29,546 nt of DNA from Bacteroidota bacterium (GTDB lineage: Bacteria > Bacteroidota > Bacteroidia > J057), in contig RFHL01000481.1 of the NCBI GenBank assembly GCA_003696875.1, positions 1 to 29,546 of the forward strand, written 5' to 3'. The position numbers and the translations under genes are program-made. Position 1 is the stretch's first letter. Every line of letters begins with the position of its first letter. This document shows, in pieces, positions 14,654 through 22,547 of the stretch. The notes under the pieces were generated by a model that did no database searches, was not told the origin of the DNA, and was given only the letters and a program-made list of their open reading frames with translations.

Positions 14654-15805
14654 TTACCTGCCTCCGGGCGGAAGTTCCAGGCAGAAGGTCGTCCCTTCCC
14701 CTTCTTTTGATACAAACGAAACTTTTCCGCCCAGGTAATTTTCGCCTAGCAGTTTCATGCTATAGGTGCCCAATCCCCGATTTTTGCCTTTGGTGGAAAA
14801 GGATCGCATGAAAATCTGCCGCTGGGTTTTGAGGTCCATCACCCGCTCGTTATGCACCCAGAAGATTGGCTTTCCTTTGCGCAAGTGACAACCAATCCGG
14901 ACCACGCCCCCTTGAGGAGTGGCCTCCAGGGCATTCTTTAGCATATTGATCAGAACGCGACTGAGCAAAACGGGATCGGTATGCAGGGTCGCCTCGTGCG
15001 AATCGGGCGATATGAGGAGGGTGCGCCCCTCTGCTACCGGATGCTGCATAATGGCCCGGATCGAATCGTGAACCACCTCCTTGGAAAAAATGACCTTGCG
15101 CTCCAGTTCCAGCTCTCCCTTTTCTGCGGCCAACAACTGTCGTTGTGCCAAAATCTCATCTACCAAATGCCGGGACACACCGTCAGCCAAGGAAAGGTAG
15201 TCCTGAATCTCCTCCAAAGACTCGGCGTCCTTGAGGATTTCTAGCAGGCCGCTCAGGCTGCCGGCGGTGTTGATGATGTCGTGAAAAAAGATGCGCTCCA
15301 GCGCATCACGGCGCTTCTCACTGCTGATATCTACCAGCGAGAGGATCAGGTATCGGTGGCCTCCGTAGTGAAAAGGAGATGTGGTGACCCGAAAATCCAT
15401 CGCCTTTAGCTCCCCTCCCGATTCGGCCATAAACCGACACTCCTTTTCCACCTTGCACTCCAACTGCTGAGATTGTACCATCGCTTGTACGGCCCCACAA
15501 TAGCGACAGTACTCGCTGGTCCCACAGCCACCCGGTTCTTCCCAGGCGTGCTGACAGGCAAACTGCTCTCCCAGACGGTTCCCCAGATAAGCCTCGGGCT
15601 CCTCAACCCCCAACATGCCCAGGAGGGCTTCATTCGCATAAACAATCTGACGCTCTTCGTTTAGCACACAGGCCACATAGGGCAAAGCATTCACAAAGGC
15701 GCCTACATCTTTCATCTCAAAAAACTGCTGAAAATCGGCAGCAATCGCTTCCGAGGTCGCACGCTCCGCAGGAGCAAACTTGGTAGGCAACATGGTCTGG
15801 TTCAT
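14654..15805 (-). CDS. Orphan PAS sensor histidine kinase with a four-Cys PAS motif
   Basis: This 383-residue protein has no membrane segment and is probably cytosolic. A PAS domain spans about residues 36-162 (PYVACVLNEERQIVYANEAL at its start). Inside it are four clustered cysteines (C84, C94, C100, C103) in the pattern ACQHAW...GCGTSEYCRYCGAV, suited to binding a metal or Fe-S cluster. The phospho-acceptor is His175 in RIFFHDIINTAGSL. The ATPase domain has the N box NMLKNALEATPQGG, the F/G2 region FSTKGKNRGLGTYSMKLLGE, and GEGTTFCLELP at the end. The usual DxGxG G1 box is replaced by VHNERVMD, as in several kinases of this type. No response regulator lies beside it, so its partner is elsewhere. 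An Fe-S or redox/oxygen sensor role is plausible by analogy with NreB, but unproven. Confidence 0.9.
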   Translation of the reverse strand: MNQTMLPTKFAPAERATSEAIAADFQQFFEMKDVGAFVNALPYVACVLNEERQIVYANEALLGMLGVEEPEAYLGNRLGEQFACQHAWEEPGGCGTSEYCRYCGAVQAMVQSQQLECKVEKECRFMAESGGELKAMDFRVTTSPFHYGGHRYLILSLVDISSEKRRDALERIFFHDIINTAGSLSGLLEILKDAESLEEIQDYLSLADGVSRHLVDEILAQRQLLAAEKGELELERKVIFSKEVVHDSIRAIMQHPVAEGRTLLISPDSHEATLHTDPVLLSRVLINMLKNALEATPQGGVVRIGCHLRKGKPIFWVHNERVMDLKTQRQIFMRSFSTKGKNRGLGTYSMKLLGENYLGGKVSFVSKEGEGTTFCLELPPGGR

Positions 15806-15858
15806 TAGGGATCAAAGCCACAAGGAAATCTGGTTCTCGGATGATATCCCTGTCAAAG

Positions 15859-15888
15859 GAAAGATATCTTGCCTGCTCCATACTTCAA
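15859..15888 (-). promoter_or_regulatory. Candidate Bacteroidota promoter for the kinase gene
   Basis: On the minus strand, TTG at 15886-15888 is followed after 19 bases by TATCTTTC at 15859-15866, one mismatch from the TANNTTTG consensus. Initiation would give a leader of about 45 bases. Two GATATC copies flank the TTTCCTTTGACAGG region just downstream. Confidence 0.4.
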
Positions 15889-15942
15889 GGCCTTTATGAT
15901 CAAGCTTCTAACAAGGCCAAAATCTTCCCTCCGCCTATCAAG

Positions 15943-15976
15943 GGCCAGCCCACTGCCACTTGGCGATGGGCTGGCC
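15943..15976 (-). terminator. Hairpin terminator after the DHOD-like gene
   Basis: GGCCAGCCC/GGGCTGGCC arms (9 bp) stack on an inner GCCA/TGGC stem, about 20 bases after the stop of the minus-strand flavoprotein gene. It ends the redox operon. The downstream side is only weakly T-rich. Confidence 0.55.
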
Positions 15977-15995
15977 TATTCGTTCAGATACGACC

Positions 15996-16988
15996 TTAGG
16001 CGCGGTATCCCCCCAGGATCTTGATGTAATTGGCGCGCTCGTAGGCAACGGGGTCCTCGACCCGCTGCCGGCTCAGGATGCCCCGCATCTCCGACAGGGA
16101 GGTGATGTTGCGGGCTTCCATCCAAAACTCCAGGTCTACCAGCATCCGGCGCAGATGCCGAATGCCATGCTTCAGCAGGGAAGATGCCGTCATGGTCACG
16201 TCGGCCCCGGCCAGCAGGTACTTGATCATATCCCGGGCTGAATGGACCCCAGTGGTCGCTGCCAGGGAGGCATCGACCTTGCCAAAAAGCACCCCCAGCC
16301 AAAGCAGGGGCAGGCGCACCTCCGAGGAACCTGAGAGGTCCAGAGAATTTTCCAGTTCCAGACGATCAATGTTGATGTCTGGCTCATAAAAGCGATTGAA
16401 TAGGACCAGCGCATCGGCTCCGGCCTGATCCAACTGCTGCGCCATGTGGGCCATCGAACTGAAATAGGGATTCAGCTTCAAGGCCACAGGGATGGAAACG
16501 GCCGATTTCACGGCCTTGAGAATGTCCAGATACCGTTGCTCCACGCCCCGACCATCCAGACTGGGGTCGGAGGGAATAAAGTAGATGTTGAGCTCGACGC
16601 CGCTGGCGCCGGCTTCTTCCATCTCCTTGGCGTAGCTGATCCAGCCCTCCTGGGTGATGCCATTCAGGCTGCCGATAATCGGAATATCCACCGCCTCAGA
16701 AGCCTGCCGGATGAGCTCCAGATAGCGACTGCTCCCCATCTTATAATCCTCCAGCGGTGGAAAATAGCTGAGGGCTTCGGCAAAAGACTCGGCATGGGTC
16801 TCGGTCACATAGTCAAACAGGGCGTTTTCCTGCCGGATCTGTTCTTCAAACAGGGAGAACATGACTACCGCCCCGGCGCCATGATCTTCCATCAGTTTGA
16901 TGTTGTCCAGCTTTTCGCTGAGGGGATTGGAGGAGACCAGGAGCGGGCTATTGAGCTCCAGGCCCATATACTTGGTTTTGAGATTCAT
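15996..16988 (-). CDS. Dihydroorotate-dehydrogenase-like flavoprotein
   Basis: This 330-residue protein has the FMN TIM-barrel fold of class 1 dihydroorotate dehydrogenase and PreA-type proteins. Visible are MNLKTKYMGLELNSPLLVSSNPLS at the start, PIIGSLNG, GASGVELNIYFIP, PVALKLNPYFSS, GADALVLFNRFYEPDI, and the phosphate-binding AATTGVHSARDMIKYLLAGA followed by VTMTASSLLKHG. It is not PyrD: the pyrimidine-specific active-site loop is not seen, and proteins of this type in Bacteroidota occur next to pyruvate:ferredoxin oxidoreductase, as here. It is the last gene of the minus-strand redox unit, 90 bases after nifJ, with a hairpin in the gap. The electron donor and acceptor are unknown; ferredoxin or NAD(P)H via the GltD-like protein is a reasonable guess. 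Confidence 0.85.
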   Translation of the reverse strand: MNLKTKYMGLELNSPLLVSSNPLSEKLDNIKLMEDHGAGAVVMFSLFEEQIRQENALFDYVTETHAESFAEALSYFPPLEDYKMGSSRYLELIRQASEAVDIPIIGSLNGITQEGWISYAKEMEEAGASGVELNIYFIPSDPSLDGRGVEQRYLDILKAVKSAVSIPVALKLNPYFSSMAHMAQQLDQAGADALVLFNRFYEPDINIDRLELENSLDLSGSSEVRLPLLWLGVLFGKVDASLAATTGVHSARDMIKYLLAGADVTMTASSLLKHGIRHLRRMLVDLEFWMEARNITSLSEMRGILSRQRVEDPVAYERANYIKILGGYRA

Positions 16989-16995
16989 TTGAGGG

Positions 16996-17020
16996 GCGTT
17001 ATGCGTTGAGCGTTATGCGT
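16996..17020. repeat. Two direct copies of GCGTTATGCGT
   Basis: Two exact 11-base copies at 16996-17006 and 17010-17020, in the gap between nifJ and the DHOD-like gene. They could be a protein-binding site or slippage residue; nothing in the sequence decides. Confidence 0.6.
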
Positions 17021-17041
17021 GGGGCAGAGAAAAGGGGGAAA

Positions 17042-17059
17042 CCGCCCCAAAGGGGGCGG
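17042..17059 (-). terminator. Hairpin with T/C-rich tail between nifJ and the DHOD-like gene
   Basis: CCGCCCC/GGGGCGG arms with a four-base loop. On the minus strand it is followed by TTTCCCCCTTTTCT. It lies about 20 bases after the nifJ stop and may terminate part of the transcripts, lowering expression of the last gene. Confidence 0.5.
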
Positions 17060-17078
17060 CTTCCTGACGGGGCGTACG

Positions 17079-20000
17079 CTATCCCACCGGGGTAAAGGCC
17101 TCGGCCTTGCGGGTGGCCATCTCCTCGTAGGTAGCCCACCGCTGGTCCACCAGTTCCTGAGCGAGCCGCATCAGGCGTTCGGCCTCCCCGGGATGGGTCC
17201 GGGTGAGGATCTTGTAGCGCATCTCATTATAGGCGTAATCTCTGAGTTTGATCCGCGGGCGGGGCGAGTCCAGGACGAAGGGGTTGTACCCTTTGCGACG
17301 CAGGACGGGGTTGTAGCGCAGCAGGGGCCAGTAACCCGAGGCTACCGAGAGGGCCTGCTGATCCAGACCACGCTCCATAGGGAAGCCATGGGCGATACAG
17401 TGGCTGTAGGCCAGGATAAGCGACGGTCCGGGATAGGCCTCGGCCTCCCGCATCGCTAGCAGGGTCTGCTGGGGATTGGCACCCATGGCGACCTGGGCCA
17501 CATAGACATTGCCGTAGGACATGGCCTGTAGCGCCAGGTCTTTCTTGCCCACGCGCTTGCCAGCTGCGGCAAACTTGGCGGTAGCAGCCGTCGGCGTGGC
17601 CTTGGACATCTGCCCGCCCGTATTGGAGTAGACCTCGGTGTCGAGCACCAGCACGTTGATGTCCCGGCCGCTGGCGAGGACGTGGTCCACGCCGGAGGAG
17701 CCGATGTCATAAGCCCAGCCATCGCCACCAAGGAGCCAGATGCTGCGCCGGACCAGGTGGTCGGAAACGGTCAGCAGGCTGCGGGCCTCAGGCGTATCCA
17801 ACTTGAGCAGCGCCGTCTTGAGGGTGGCCACCCGTATCCGCTGATCGCGAATTTGGGTCTCGGTCAATTGGGGCGCTTCCTTGATCTGTTGCACCAATTC
17901 GGCCCCAATCTGATCCTGGAGGGCATCCAGCAGCTCGTAGGCCATGCGCAAGTGCTTGTCGGCGCTGATGCGCATCCCCATGCCAAACTCGGCATTGTCT
18001 TCGAAGAGGGAGTTGGACCAGGCGGGCCCGCGGCCCTCGGCATTGGTGGTCCAGGGCGTAGTGGGCAGGTTGCCGCCATAGATGGAGGAGCAGCCCGTAG
18101 CATTGGCGACGATGAGGCGGTCGCCAAAGAGCTGGGACAGCAGGCGCACATAGGGCGTCTCGCCACAGCCGGCGCAAGCGCCGGAAAACTCGAAGAGCGG
18201 CTCCAGAAACTGCGCACCGCGTACCGAAGAGAAATCGACCTGAGCCCGGTCGTTGAGGGGCAGCTTTTCAAAGAAGGAGACATGTTCCCGCCCGGTTTCA
18301 ATCAGCTCATCGGTCTTTTTGTGCAGGTTGATGGCCTTCTTGTTGGGCTCCTTGAGGCTCTTGGCCGGACAAGCTTCGACACAGAGGCCACAACCCGTAC
18401 AGTCCTCGGCGTAGATCTGAAGGGTATAGCGGGTTTCGGGGAAACCGCGCGCCGAAACTTCGGCGGAGGGGAATTCCGCCGGGGCGCCTTCCAGATTTTT
18501 CTCGTTGTAGAACTTGGCCCGGATCACGCTGTGCGGACAGACAAAGGAGCAGTTGCCGCACTGGATACAGATGTCTGACTCCCAGACCGGGATAAAATCG
18601 GCGATGTTGCGTTTCTCCCACTTGGTGGTGCCGCTGGGATAGGTTCCGTCGACAGGAATCTTGCTCACGGGCAACTCGTCTCCTTCGCCGGCCATCATCT
18701 TTGCCGTGACTTCCCGGACAAACTCCGGCGCTCCGGGGGCCACCACTGGCAGGAATTCCTCTTTGCTGGTCAGGGCATTCGGCACCGGCACTTCGTGGAG
18801 ATTGTCCAGGGTCATATCCACCGCTTGGAAGTTTTTCTCGATGATGGCCTTCCCTTTGGCAAAGTAGGTCTTCTCGATGGCTTTCTTGATAGCCTTGATG
18901 GCTTCTTCCCGGGGCAATACACCCGATAGAGCAAAGAAGCAGGTCTGCATGATGGTATTGATCCGGCGACCCATACCAGCCTCCAGCGCCACATCGGTGG
19001 CGTTGATCACATAGAGTTTCAGCTTTTTTTCCAGGATTTCCCGCTGAATCGGCCGGGGCAGGTTATCCCAGGTCTCCTCCACTCCATAGGGACTGTTGAG
19101 CAGGAAGGTGGCGCCTTCGGAAGCCAGTTTCAGCACATTGGTCTTCCGGACAAAGTTGAACTGATGGCAGGCGATGAAGCTGGCCGACTCGACCAGGTAG
19201 GGCTTGAAGATCGGCCGCGGCCCGAAGCGGAGGTGGGAAATGGTCTGGGACCCGGACTTCTTGGAGTCATAGACAAAGTAGCCCTGGGCAAACATGTCCG
19301 TATTCTCCCCGATGATTTTGATAGAGTTTTTGTTGGCCCCCACGGTGCCGTCGGCACCAAGACCATAGAAAAGGGCCCGGGTTTCGTCATCGGCCAGAAT
19401 CGTGAAGGAAGCGTCGTAATCGATGCTGCTGTGGCTTACATCGTCCTGGATCCCCACCGTAAAGTGGTTCCGAGGCTTGGGTGCGGTCAACAGGTCAAAG
19501 ACGGCTTTGACCATCGCCGGGGTAAACTCCTTGGAAGACAGGCCATAGCGCCCACCCACGATGCGCGGTAGGGAAGCCAGGGTGCCTTCGGTAAAGGCTT
19601 CGGCCAGACCATTGACCAAATCCAGATAGAGCGGCTCGCCAGGTGCGCCGGGCTCCTTGGTGCGGTCCAGCACGGCGATGCTTTTGCAGCTGGCTGGCAG
19701 CACTTCCAGCATGTGTTTCATGGAGAAGGGCCGGTACAGGCGTACCTTGATGACCCCCACTTTTTCGCCCTGAGCGGCCAGATATTCAGCCGTTTCTACC
19801 GCGGTATCGGCACCGGAGGCCATCAGCACCATCACCCGCTCGGCTTCGGGATGCCCGTAGTAGTCGAAGGGCTTGTATTCCCGGCCTGTGAGTTGGCCAA
19901 ACTGGGCCATGGTATCGGCGACGATTTCCGGTACCACATCATAAAAGGGGTTGACCGTCTCGCGACCCTGGAAGTAGACATCCGGATTCTGGGCGGTCCC

Positions 20001-20654
20001 CCGGATGAAGGGCCGGTCAGGATTGAGGGCGCGGGCCCGGTGGGCATGAACGAGTTCGTCGTCGATCATGGCGCGTATCTGCGCATCGGAGAGCAGGAAG
20101 ACCTTGTTGACCTCATGCGAGGTCCGGAAGCCATCAAAAAAGTGGATGAAGGGAATCCGGGCCTTGAGGGTGGCAGCCTGCGCCACGAGGGCGAGGTCGT
20201 GGGCTTCCTGGTTGTTGGCCGAGGCGAGCAGGGCAAAGCCCGTGGTACGGGCGGCCATCACGTCGGCGTGATCGCCGAAGATGGACAAGGCCTGGGCCGC
20301 CAGCGAGCGCGCCGCCACATGGATCACCGCCGAGGTGAGCTCTCCGGCGATCTTGTACATGTTGGGCAGCATGAGCATGAGGCCCTGCGAGGCGGTGAAG
20401 GTCGTGGTAAGGGCCCCGGCTTGCAGGGCGCCGTGAACGGCCCCAGCCGCGCCGGCCTCACTTTGCATTTCCACGATCTCGGGGATGTTGCCCCAGATGT
20501 TTTGTACGCCCTTGGCCGCCCATTGGTCGGCATGCTCGGCCATGGGCGAGGAGGGGGTGATGGGGTAAATGGCACATACTTCATTTACCCGGTAGGCCAC
20601 ATAGGCGCAAGCTTCATTGCCGTCCAGGGTGGCTACGATTGGTTTATCAGTCAT
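17079..20654 (-). CDS. nifJ: Pyruvate:ferredoxin (flavodoxin) oxidoreductase
   Basis: This 1191-residue single-chain enzyme oxidises pyruvate with CoA to acetyl-CoA and CO2, reducing ferredoxin or flavodoxin; it needs thiamine diphosphate. Domains in order: the pyruvate/TPP-binding domain I (VCAIYPITPSSPMAEHADQW), the domain II/III core with SYGLSSKEF-like sequence, and the EKR region. A double [4Fe-4S] ferredoxin domain follows, with Cys 696/699/702/706 (CIQCGNCSFVCP) and Cys 752/755/758/762 (CTGCGLCVEACP). The C-terminal TPP domain has GGDGWAYDIGSSG and DTEVYSNTGGQMSKATPT. The proximal cluster ligands are all visible: CAGC, GCSSIYGG and SHCIAHG. Length matches the family (about 1170-1200). 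The GltD-like gene ends 95 bases upstream on the same strand. Direction of use (pyruvate oxidation or synthesis) cannot be read from the sequence. Confidence 0.97.
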   Translation of the reverse strand: MTDKPIVATLDGNEACAYVAYRVNEVCAIYPITPSSPMAEHADQWAAKGVQNIWGNIPEIVEMQSEAGAAGAVHGALQAGALTTTFTASQGLMLMLPNMYKIAGELTSAVIHVAARSLAAQALSIFGDHADVMAARTTGFALLASANNQEAHDLALVAQAATLKARIPFIHFFDGFRTSHEVNKVFLLSDAQIRAMIDDELVHAHRARALNPDRPFIRGTAQNPDVYFQGRETVNPFYDVVPEIVADTMAQFGQLTGREYKPFDYYGHPEAERVMVLMASGADTAVETAEYLAAQGEKVGVIKVRLYRPFSMKHMLEVLPASCKSIAVLDRTKEPGAPGEPLYLDLVNGLAEAFTEGTLASLPRIVGGRYGLSSKEFTPAMVKAVFDLLTAPKPRNHFTVGIQDDVSHSSIDYDASFTILADDETRALFYGLGADGTVGANKNSIKIIGENTDMFAQGYFVYDSKKSGSQTISHLRFGPRPIFKPYLVESASFIACHQFNFVRKTNVLKLASEGATFLLNSPYGVEETWDNLPRPIQREILEKKLKLYVINATDVALEAGMGRRINTIMQTCFFALSGVLPREEAIKAIKKAIEKTYFAKGKAIIEKNFQAVDMTLDNLHEVPVPNALTSKEEFLPVVAPGAPEFVREVTAKMMAGEGDELPVSKIPVDGTYPSGTTKWEKRNIADFIPVWESDICIQCGNCSFVCPHSVIRAKFYNEKNLEGAPAEFPSAEVSARGFPETRYTLQIYAEDCTGCGLCVEACPAKSLKEPNKKAINLHKKTDELIETGREHVSFFEKLPLNDRAQVDFSSVRGAQFLEPLFEFSGACAGCGETPYVRLLSQLFGDRLIVANATGCSSIYGGNLPTTPWTTNAEGRGPAWSNSLFEDNAEFGMGMRISADKHLRMAYELLDALQDQIGAELVQQIKEAPQLTETQIRDQRIRVATLKTALLKLDTPEARSLLTVSDHLVRRSIWLLGGDGWAYDIGSSGVDHVLASGRDINVLVLDTEVYSNTGGQMSKATPTAATAKFAAAGKRVGKKDLALQAMSYGNVYVAQVAMGANPQQTLLAMREAEAYPGPSLILAYSHCIAHGFPMERGLDQQALSVASGYWPLLRYNPVLRRKGYNPFVLDSPRPRIKLRDYAYNEMRYKILTRTHPGEAERLMRLAQELVDQRWATYEEMATRKAEAFTPVG

Positions 20655-20749
20655 GGGAGGGAAAGGTCAGAGGTTCCCGCAAGCGGGATTTCACTTCGTT
20701 CAACAGGTAAGAGGTCGGACAAGAAAGGTCGGAGATGAGAAACCGGGTT

Positions 20750-22369
20750 TCAGGATTCGGGGACCATCTCAATGGCGTGGCAGGGACATTGCTCAAAGCA
20801 GACGCCGCAGCCGGTGCATTTGTCGTAGTCAAAGCGATAGCGATTGCCTGGCCCTAGCTTGATGATGGCATCTTCGGGGCAGGCCCCGTAGCAGCCGTCA
20901 CATTCAAAGCAGTTGCCGCAGGAAAGGCATCTTTTCGCCTCAAATACAGCCTCTTTGGCTTCCAGTCCGGCCATGATCTCCGTGAAGTCTATCCGTTCGG
21001 CGAGGGGCAGTTCCGCCTGCTCGCGCTTGGGCGCTTCGGTGCGGTACCAGACGTGCAGGCGCTCGTAGCTCACGATGGGATGCTTGGGCCCTTTTTCATA
21101 GGTCGTGCCGCGCAGGTAAGCGTCGATGTTGCGGGCAGCCTTCTTGCCGTGGCCCACGGCCACGGTGGCGGTACGCTCACTCGGGACCATGTCGCCCCCG
21201 GCAAAGACCCCCGGGCAGCCGGTCATCATGTTTTTGTCTACTACGACCGTATCCCACTTAAACTCAATGCCGGGGATGTTTTTCATGAATCCGGTATCGG
21301 ATTCCTGCCCCAGGGCCAGGATGAGGGCATCGGCCTCCAGGGTCTCAAATTTTCCCGTAGGCACCGGCCGGCCTTCTTCGTTGACCTCCATCACCTCGAC
21401 CGTGAAGGTCTGCTGGTCGATCTCCTTGATGGTGCGCAGCCAGTTGATCTTGACGCCCTCGGAAAGGGCCTCGGTGGCTTCGAAGTCGTGCGCGGGCATA
21501 TGCTCGCGGTCGCGCCGGTAGATGATGAGCGGTTCATACCCAAGGCGCTTGGCGGTACGGGCGGCATCCATGGCGGTATTCCCGCCCCCGTAGACGGCGA
21601 CCCGGCGGCCCAGCCGCGGGGGATGGCCTTCTTCCACATCCTTGAGGAAGGAGAGGGCGTCCATGATCTTGCCGGCATCCCGGTTGGGAATGTCGATTTT
21701 CTTGCTCAGGTGTGCCCCTACGGCCACAAAAGCCGCATCGAAGCCGCCGGCTTCTTTTTCGGCCATCAGGTCGGAGACCTTGTGGTTGTAGACGATCTCC
21801 ACGCCCATGTCGACGATGCGCGCCACCTCGGCTTCGAGTTCCTCACGGGGCAGGCGATAGGCCGGGATGCCAAAGTGCATCATGCCGCCGGGCACGGGAC
21901 CCGCCTCATAAATGGTCACCGCATGTCCCAGGCGGGCCAGGTGATAGGCGGCCGATAGGCCGCTGGGGCCTGCCCCGACGATCATCACCTTCTTGCCGCT
22001 GGCCTCAGCGGCCTGGCGCGGCTTCCACCCTTCCTTCAGGGCCATATCCCCAAGGTAGCGCTCCACCGCGTGGATACTCACTTCACTGTCTATCTCGGCC
22101 CGGTTGCAGGCCGACTCGCAGGGATGGTAGCAGATCCGGCCCATGATGGCCGGAAAGGGGTTATCCTCCACCAGCTGTTGCCAGGCTTGTTCAAACTTGC
22201 CGGCCTGAACCAGCGAGAGCCAGGCTTGGATGTTTTCGCCGGCGGGACAGGCGTTGTTACACGGTGGGAGGAAGTCGGTGTAAACCGGATGTTGGGTGCG
22301 CAGGGCACCCGTTCCCTTGAAATGTTCCTGTAGATCAGGAGGAGTGGTCAGGTCTTTGAAATTGTCCAT
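20750..22369 (-). CDS. GltD-like NAD(P)H:ferredoxin-type oxidoreductase with two C-terminal [4Fe-4S] clusters
   Basis: From the ATG at 22369 the protein has 539 residues. I prefer this start because an in-frame ATG at 22414 would put a stem-loop (22397-22415) inside the gene. The N-terminal Cys-rich helical domain (CNNACPAGENIQAW, ICYHPCESACNRAEI) resembles GltD and dihydropyrimidine dehydrogenase. FAD binds at VGAGPSGLSAAYHLARLG, and NAD(P)H at VYGGGNTAMDAARTAKRLG with a following YRRDREHMPA typical of NADPH use. The C-terminus adds a ferredoxin-like domain (CLSCGNCFECDGCYGACP and CTGCGVCFEQCPCHAIEM) absent from normal GltD. No glutamate synthase large subunit is nearby. With nifJ and the DHOD-like gene downstream, the likely job is moving electrons between ferredoxin and NADP(H). 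Confidence 0.88.
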   Translation of the reverse strand: MDNFKDLTTPPDLQEHFKGTGALRTQHPVYTDFLPPCNNACPAGENIQAWLSLVQAGKFEQAWQQLVEDNPFPAIMGRICYHPCESACNRAEIDSEVSIHAVERYLGDMALKEGWKPRQAAEASGKKVMIVGAGPSGLSAAYHLARLGHAVTIYEAGPVPGGMMHFGIPAYRLPREELEAEVARIVDMGVEIVYNHKVSDLMAEKEAGGFDAAFVAVGAHLSKKIDIPNRDAGKIMDALSFLKDVEEGHPPRLGRRVAVYGGGNTAMDAARTAKRLGYEPLIIYRRDREHMPAHDFEATEALSEGVKINWLRTIKEIDQQTFTVEVMEVNEEGRPVPTGKFETLEADALILALGQESDTGFMKNIPGIEFKWDTVVVDKNMMTGCPGVFAGGDMVPSERTATVAVGHGKKAARNIDAYLRGTTYEKGPKHPIVSYERLHVWYRTEAPKREQAELPLAERIDFTEIMAGLEAKEAVFEAKRCLSCGNCFECDGCYGACPEDAIIKLGPGNRYRFDYDKCTGCGVCFEQCPCHAIEMVPES

Positions 22370-22396
22370 GCTGAGTGCGGCTAGCATAAAAAGTGG

Positions 22397-22415
22397 AGTG
22401 GCCCTCTTGGCCACT
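22397..22415 (-). promoter_or_regulatory. Attenuator-like hairpin plus T5 just before the GltD-like gene
   Basis: On the minus strand, AGTGGCC-AAGAG-GGCCACT is followed by CCAC and TTTTT, 18 bases before the chosen ATG. The shape is that of a weak intrinsic terminator in a leader, so it could limit transcription into the redox operon. The T-run begins four bases after the stem, which weakens it. Confidence 0.4.
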
Positions 22416-22455
22416 GCTATATTAGCCCCAGCCCGCTTTTTGCTATATGAAGAAA

Positions 22456-22473
22456 GTCATTGTACCCAATGAC
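22456..22473. repeat. Inverted repeat GTCATTG/CAATGAC
   Basis: Perfect 7-bp arms with a TACC loop in the intergenic region between the MarR gene and the GltD-like gene, about 90 bases upstream of the latter's start. Its size suits an operator for a dimeric regulator such as the neighbouring MarR protein, or a small RNA hairpin. Confidence 0.4.
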
Positions 22474-22495
22474 CTTCCGCAGAGATGAAATATTA

Positions 22496-22526
22496 AAGCG
22501 CCCGTTCCTGTGAGGAGCGGGCGCTT
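22496..22526. terminator. Terminator of the MarR-family gene
   Basis: A 14-pair stem (AAGCGCCCGTTCCT/AGGAGCGGGCGCTT, one G-U pair, GTG loop). On the minus strand it is followed by TAATATTTCAT. It starts about 20 bases after the MarR stop and separates that gene from the redox operon. Confidence 0.75.
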
Positions 22527-22547
22527 CGGTTCTCATATTTGGGGCAG

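Noticed and set aside
15996..16988. Naming the flavoprotein pyrD
   Set aside because: It lacks the features I would expect around the pyrimidine active site and its context is NifJ and a GltD-like protein, not pyrimidine genes.
16996..17020. The GCGTTATGCGT pair as a CRISPR or mobile-element trace
   Set aside because: Only two short copies three bases apart, with no associated genes or longer array.
19713..20738. A 341-codon + strand frame inside nifJ
   Set aside because: nifJ is full length with all Fe-S and TPP motifs, so this is a shadow.
20750..22369. Calling the GltD-like gene a glutamate synthase small subunit
   Set aside because: There is no large subunit nearby and the protein carries an extra C-terminal double [4Fe-4S] domain that GltD lacks.
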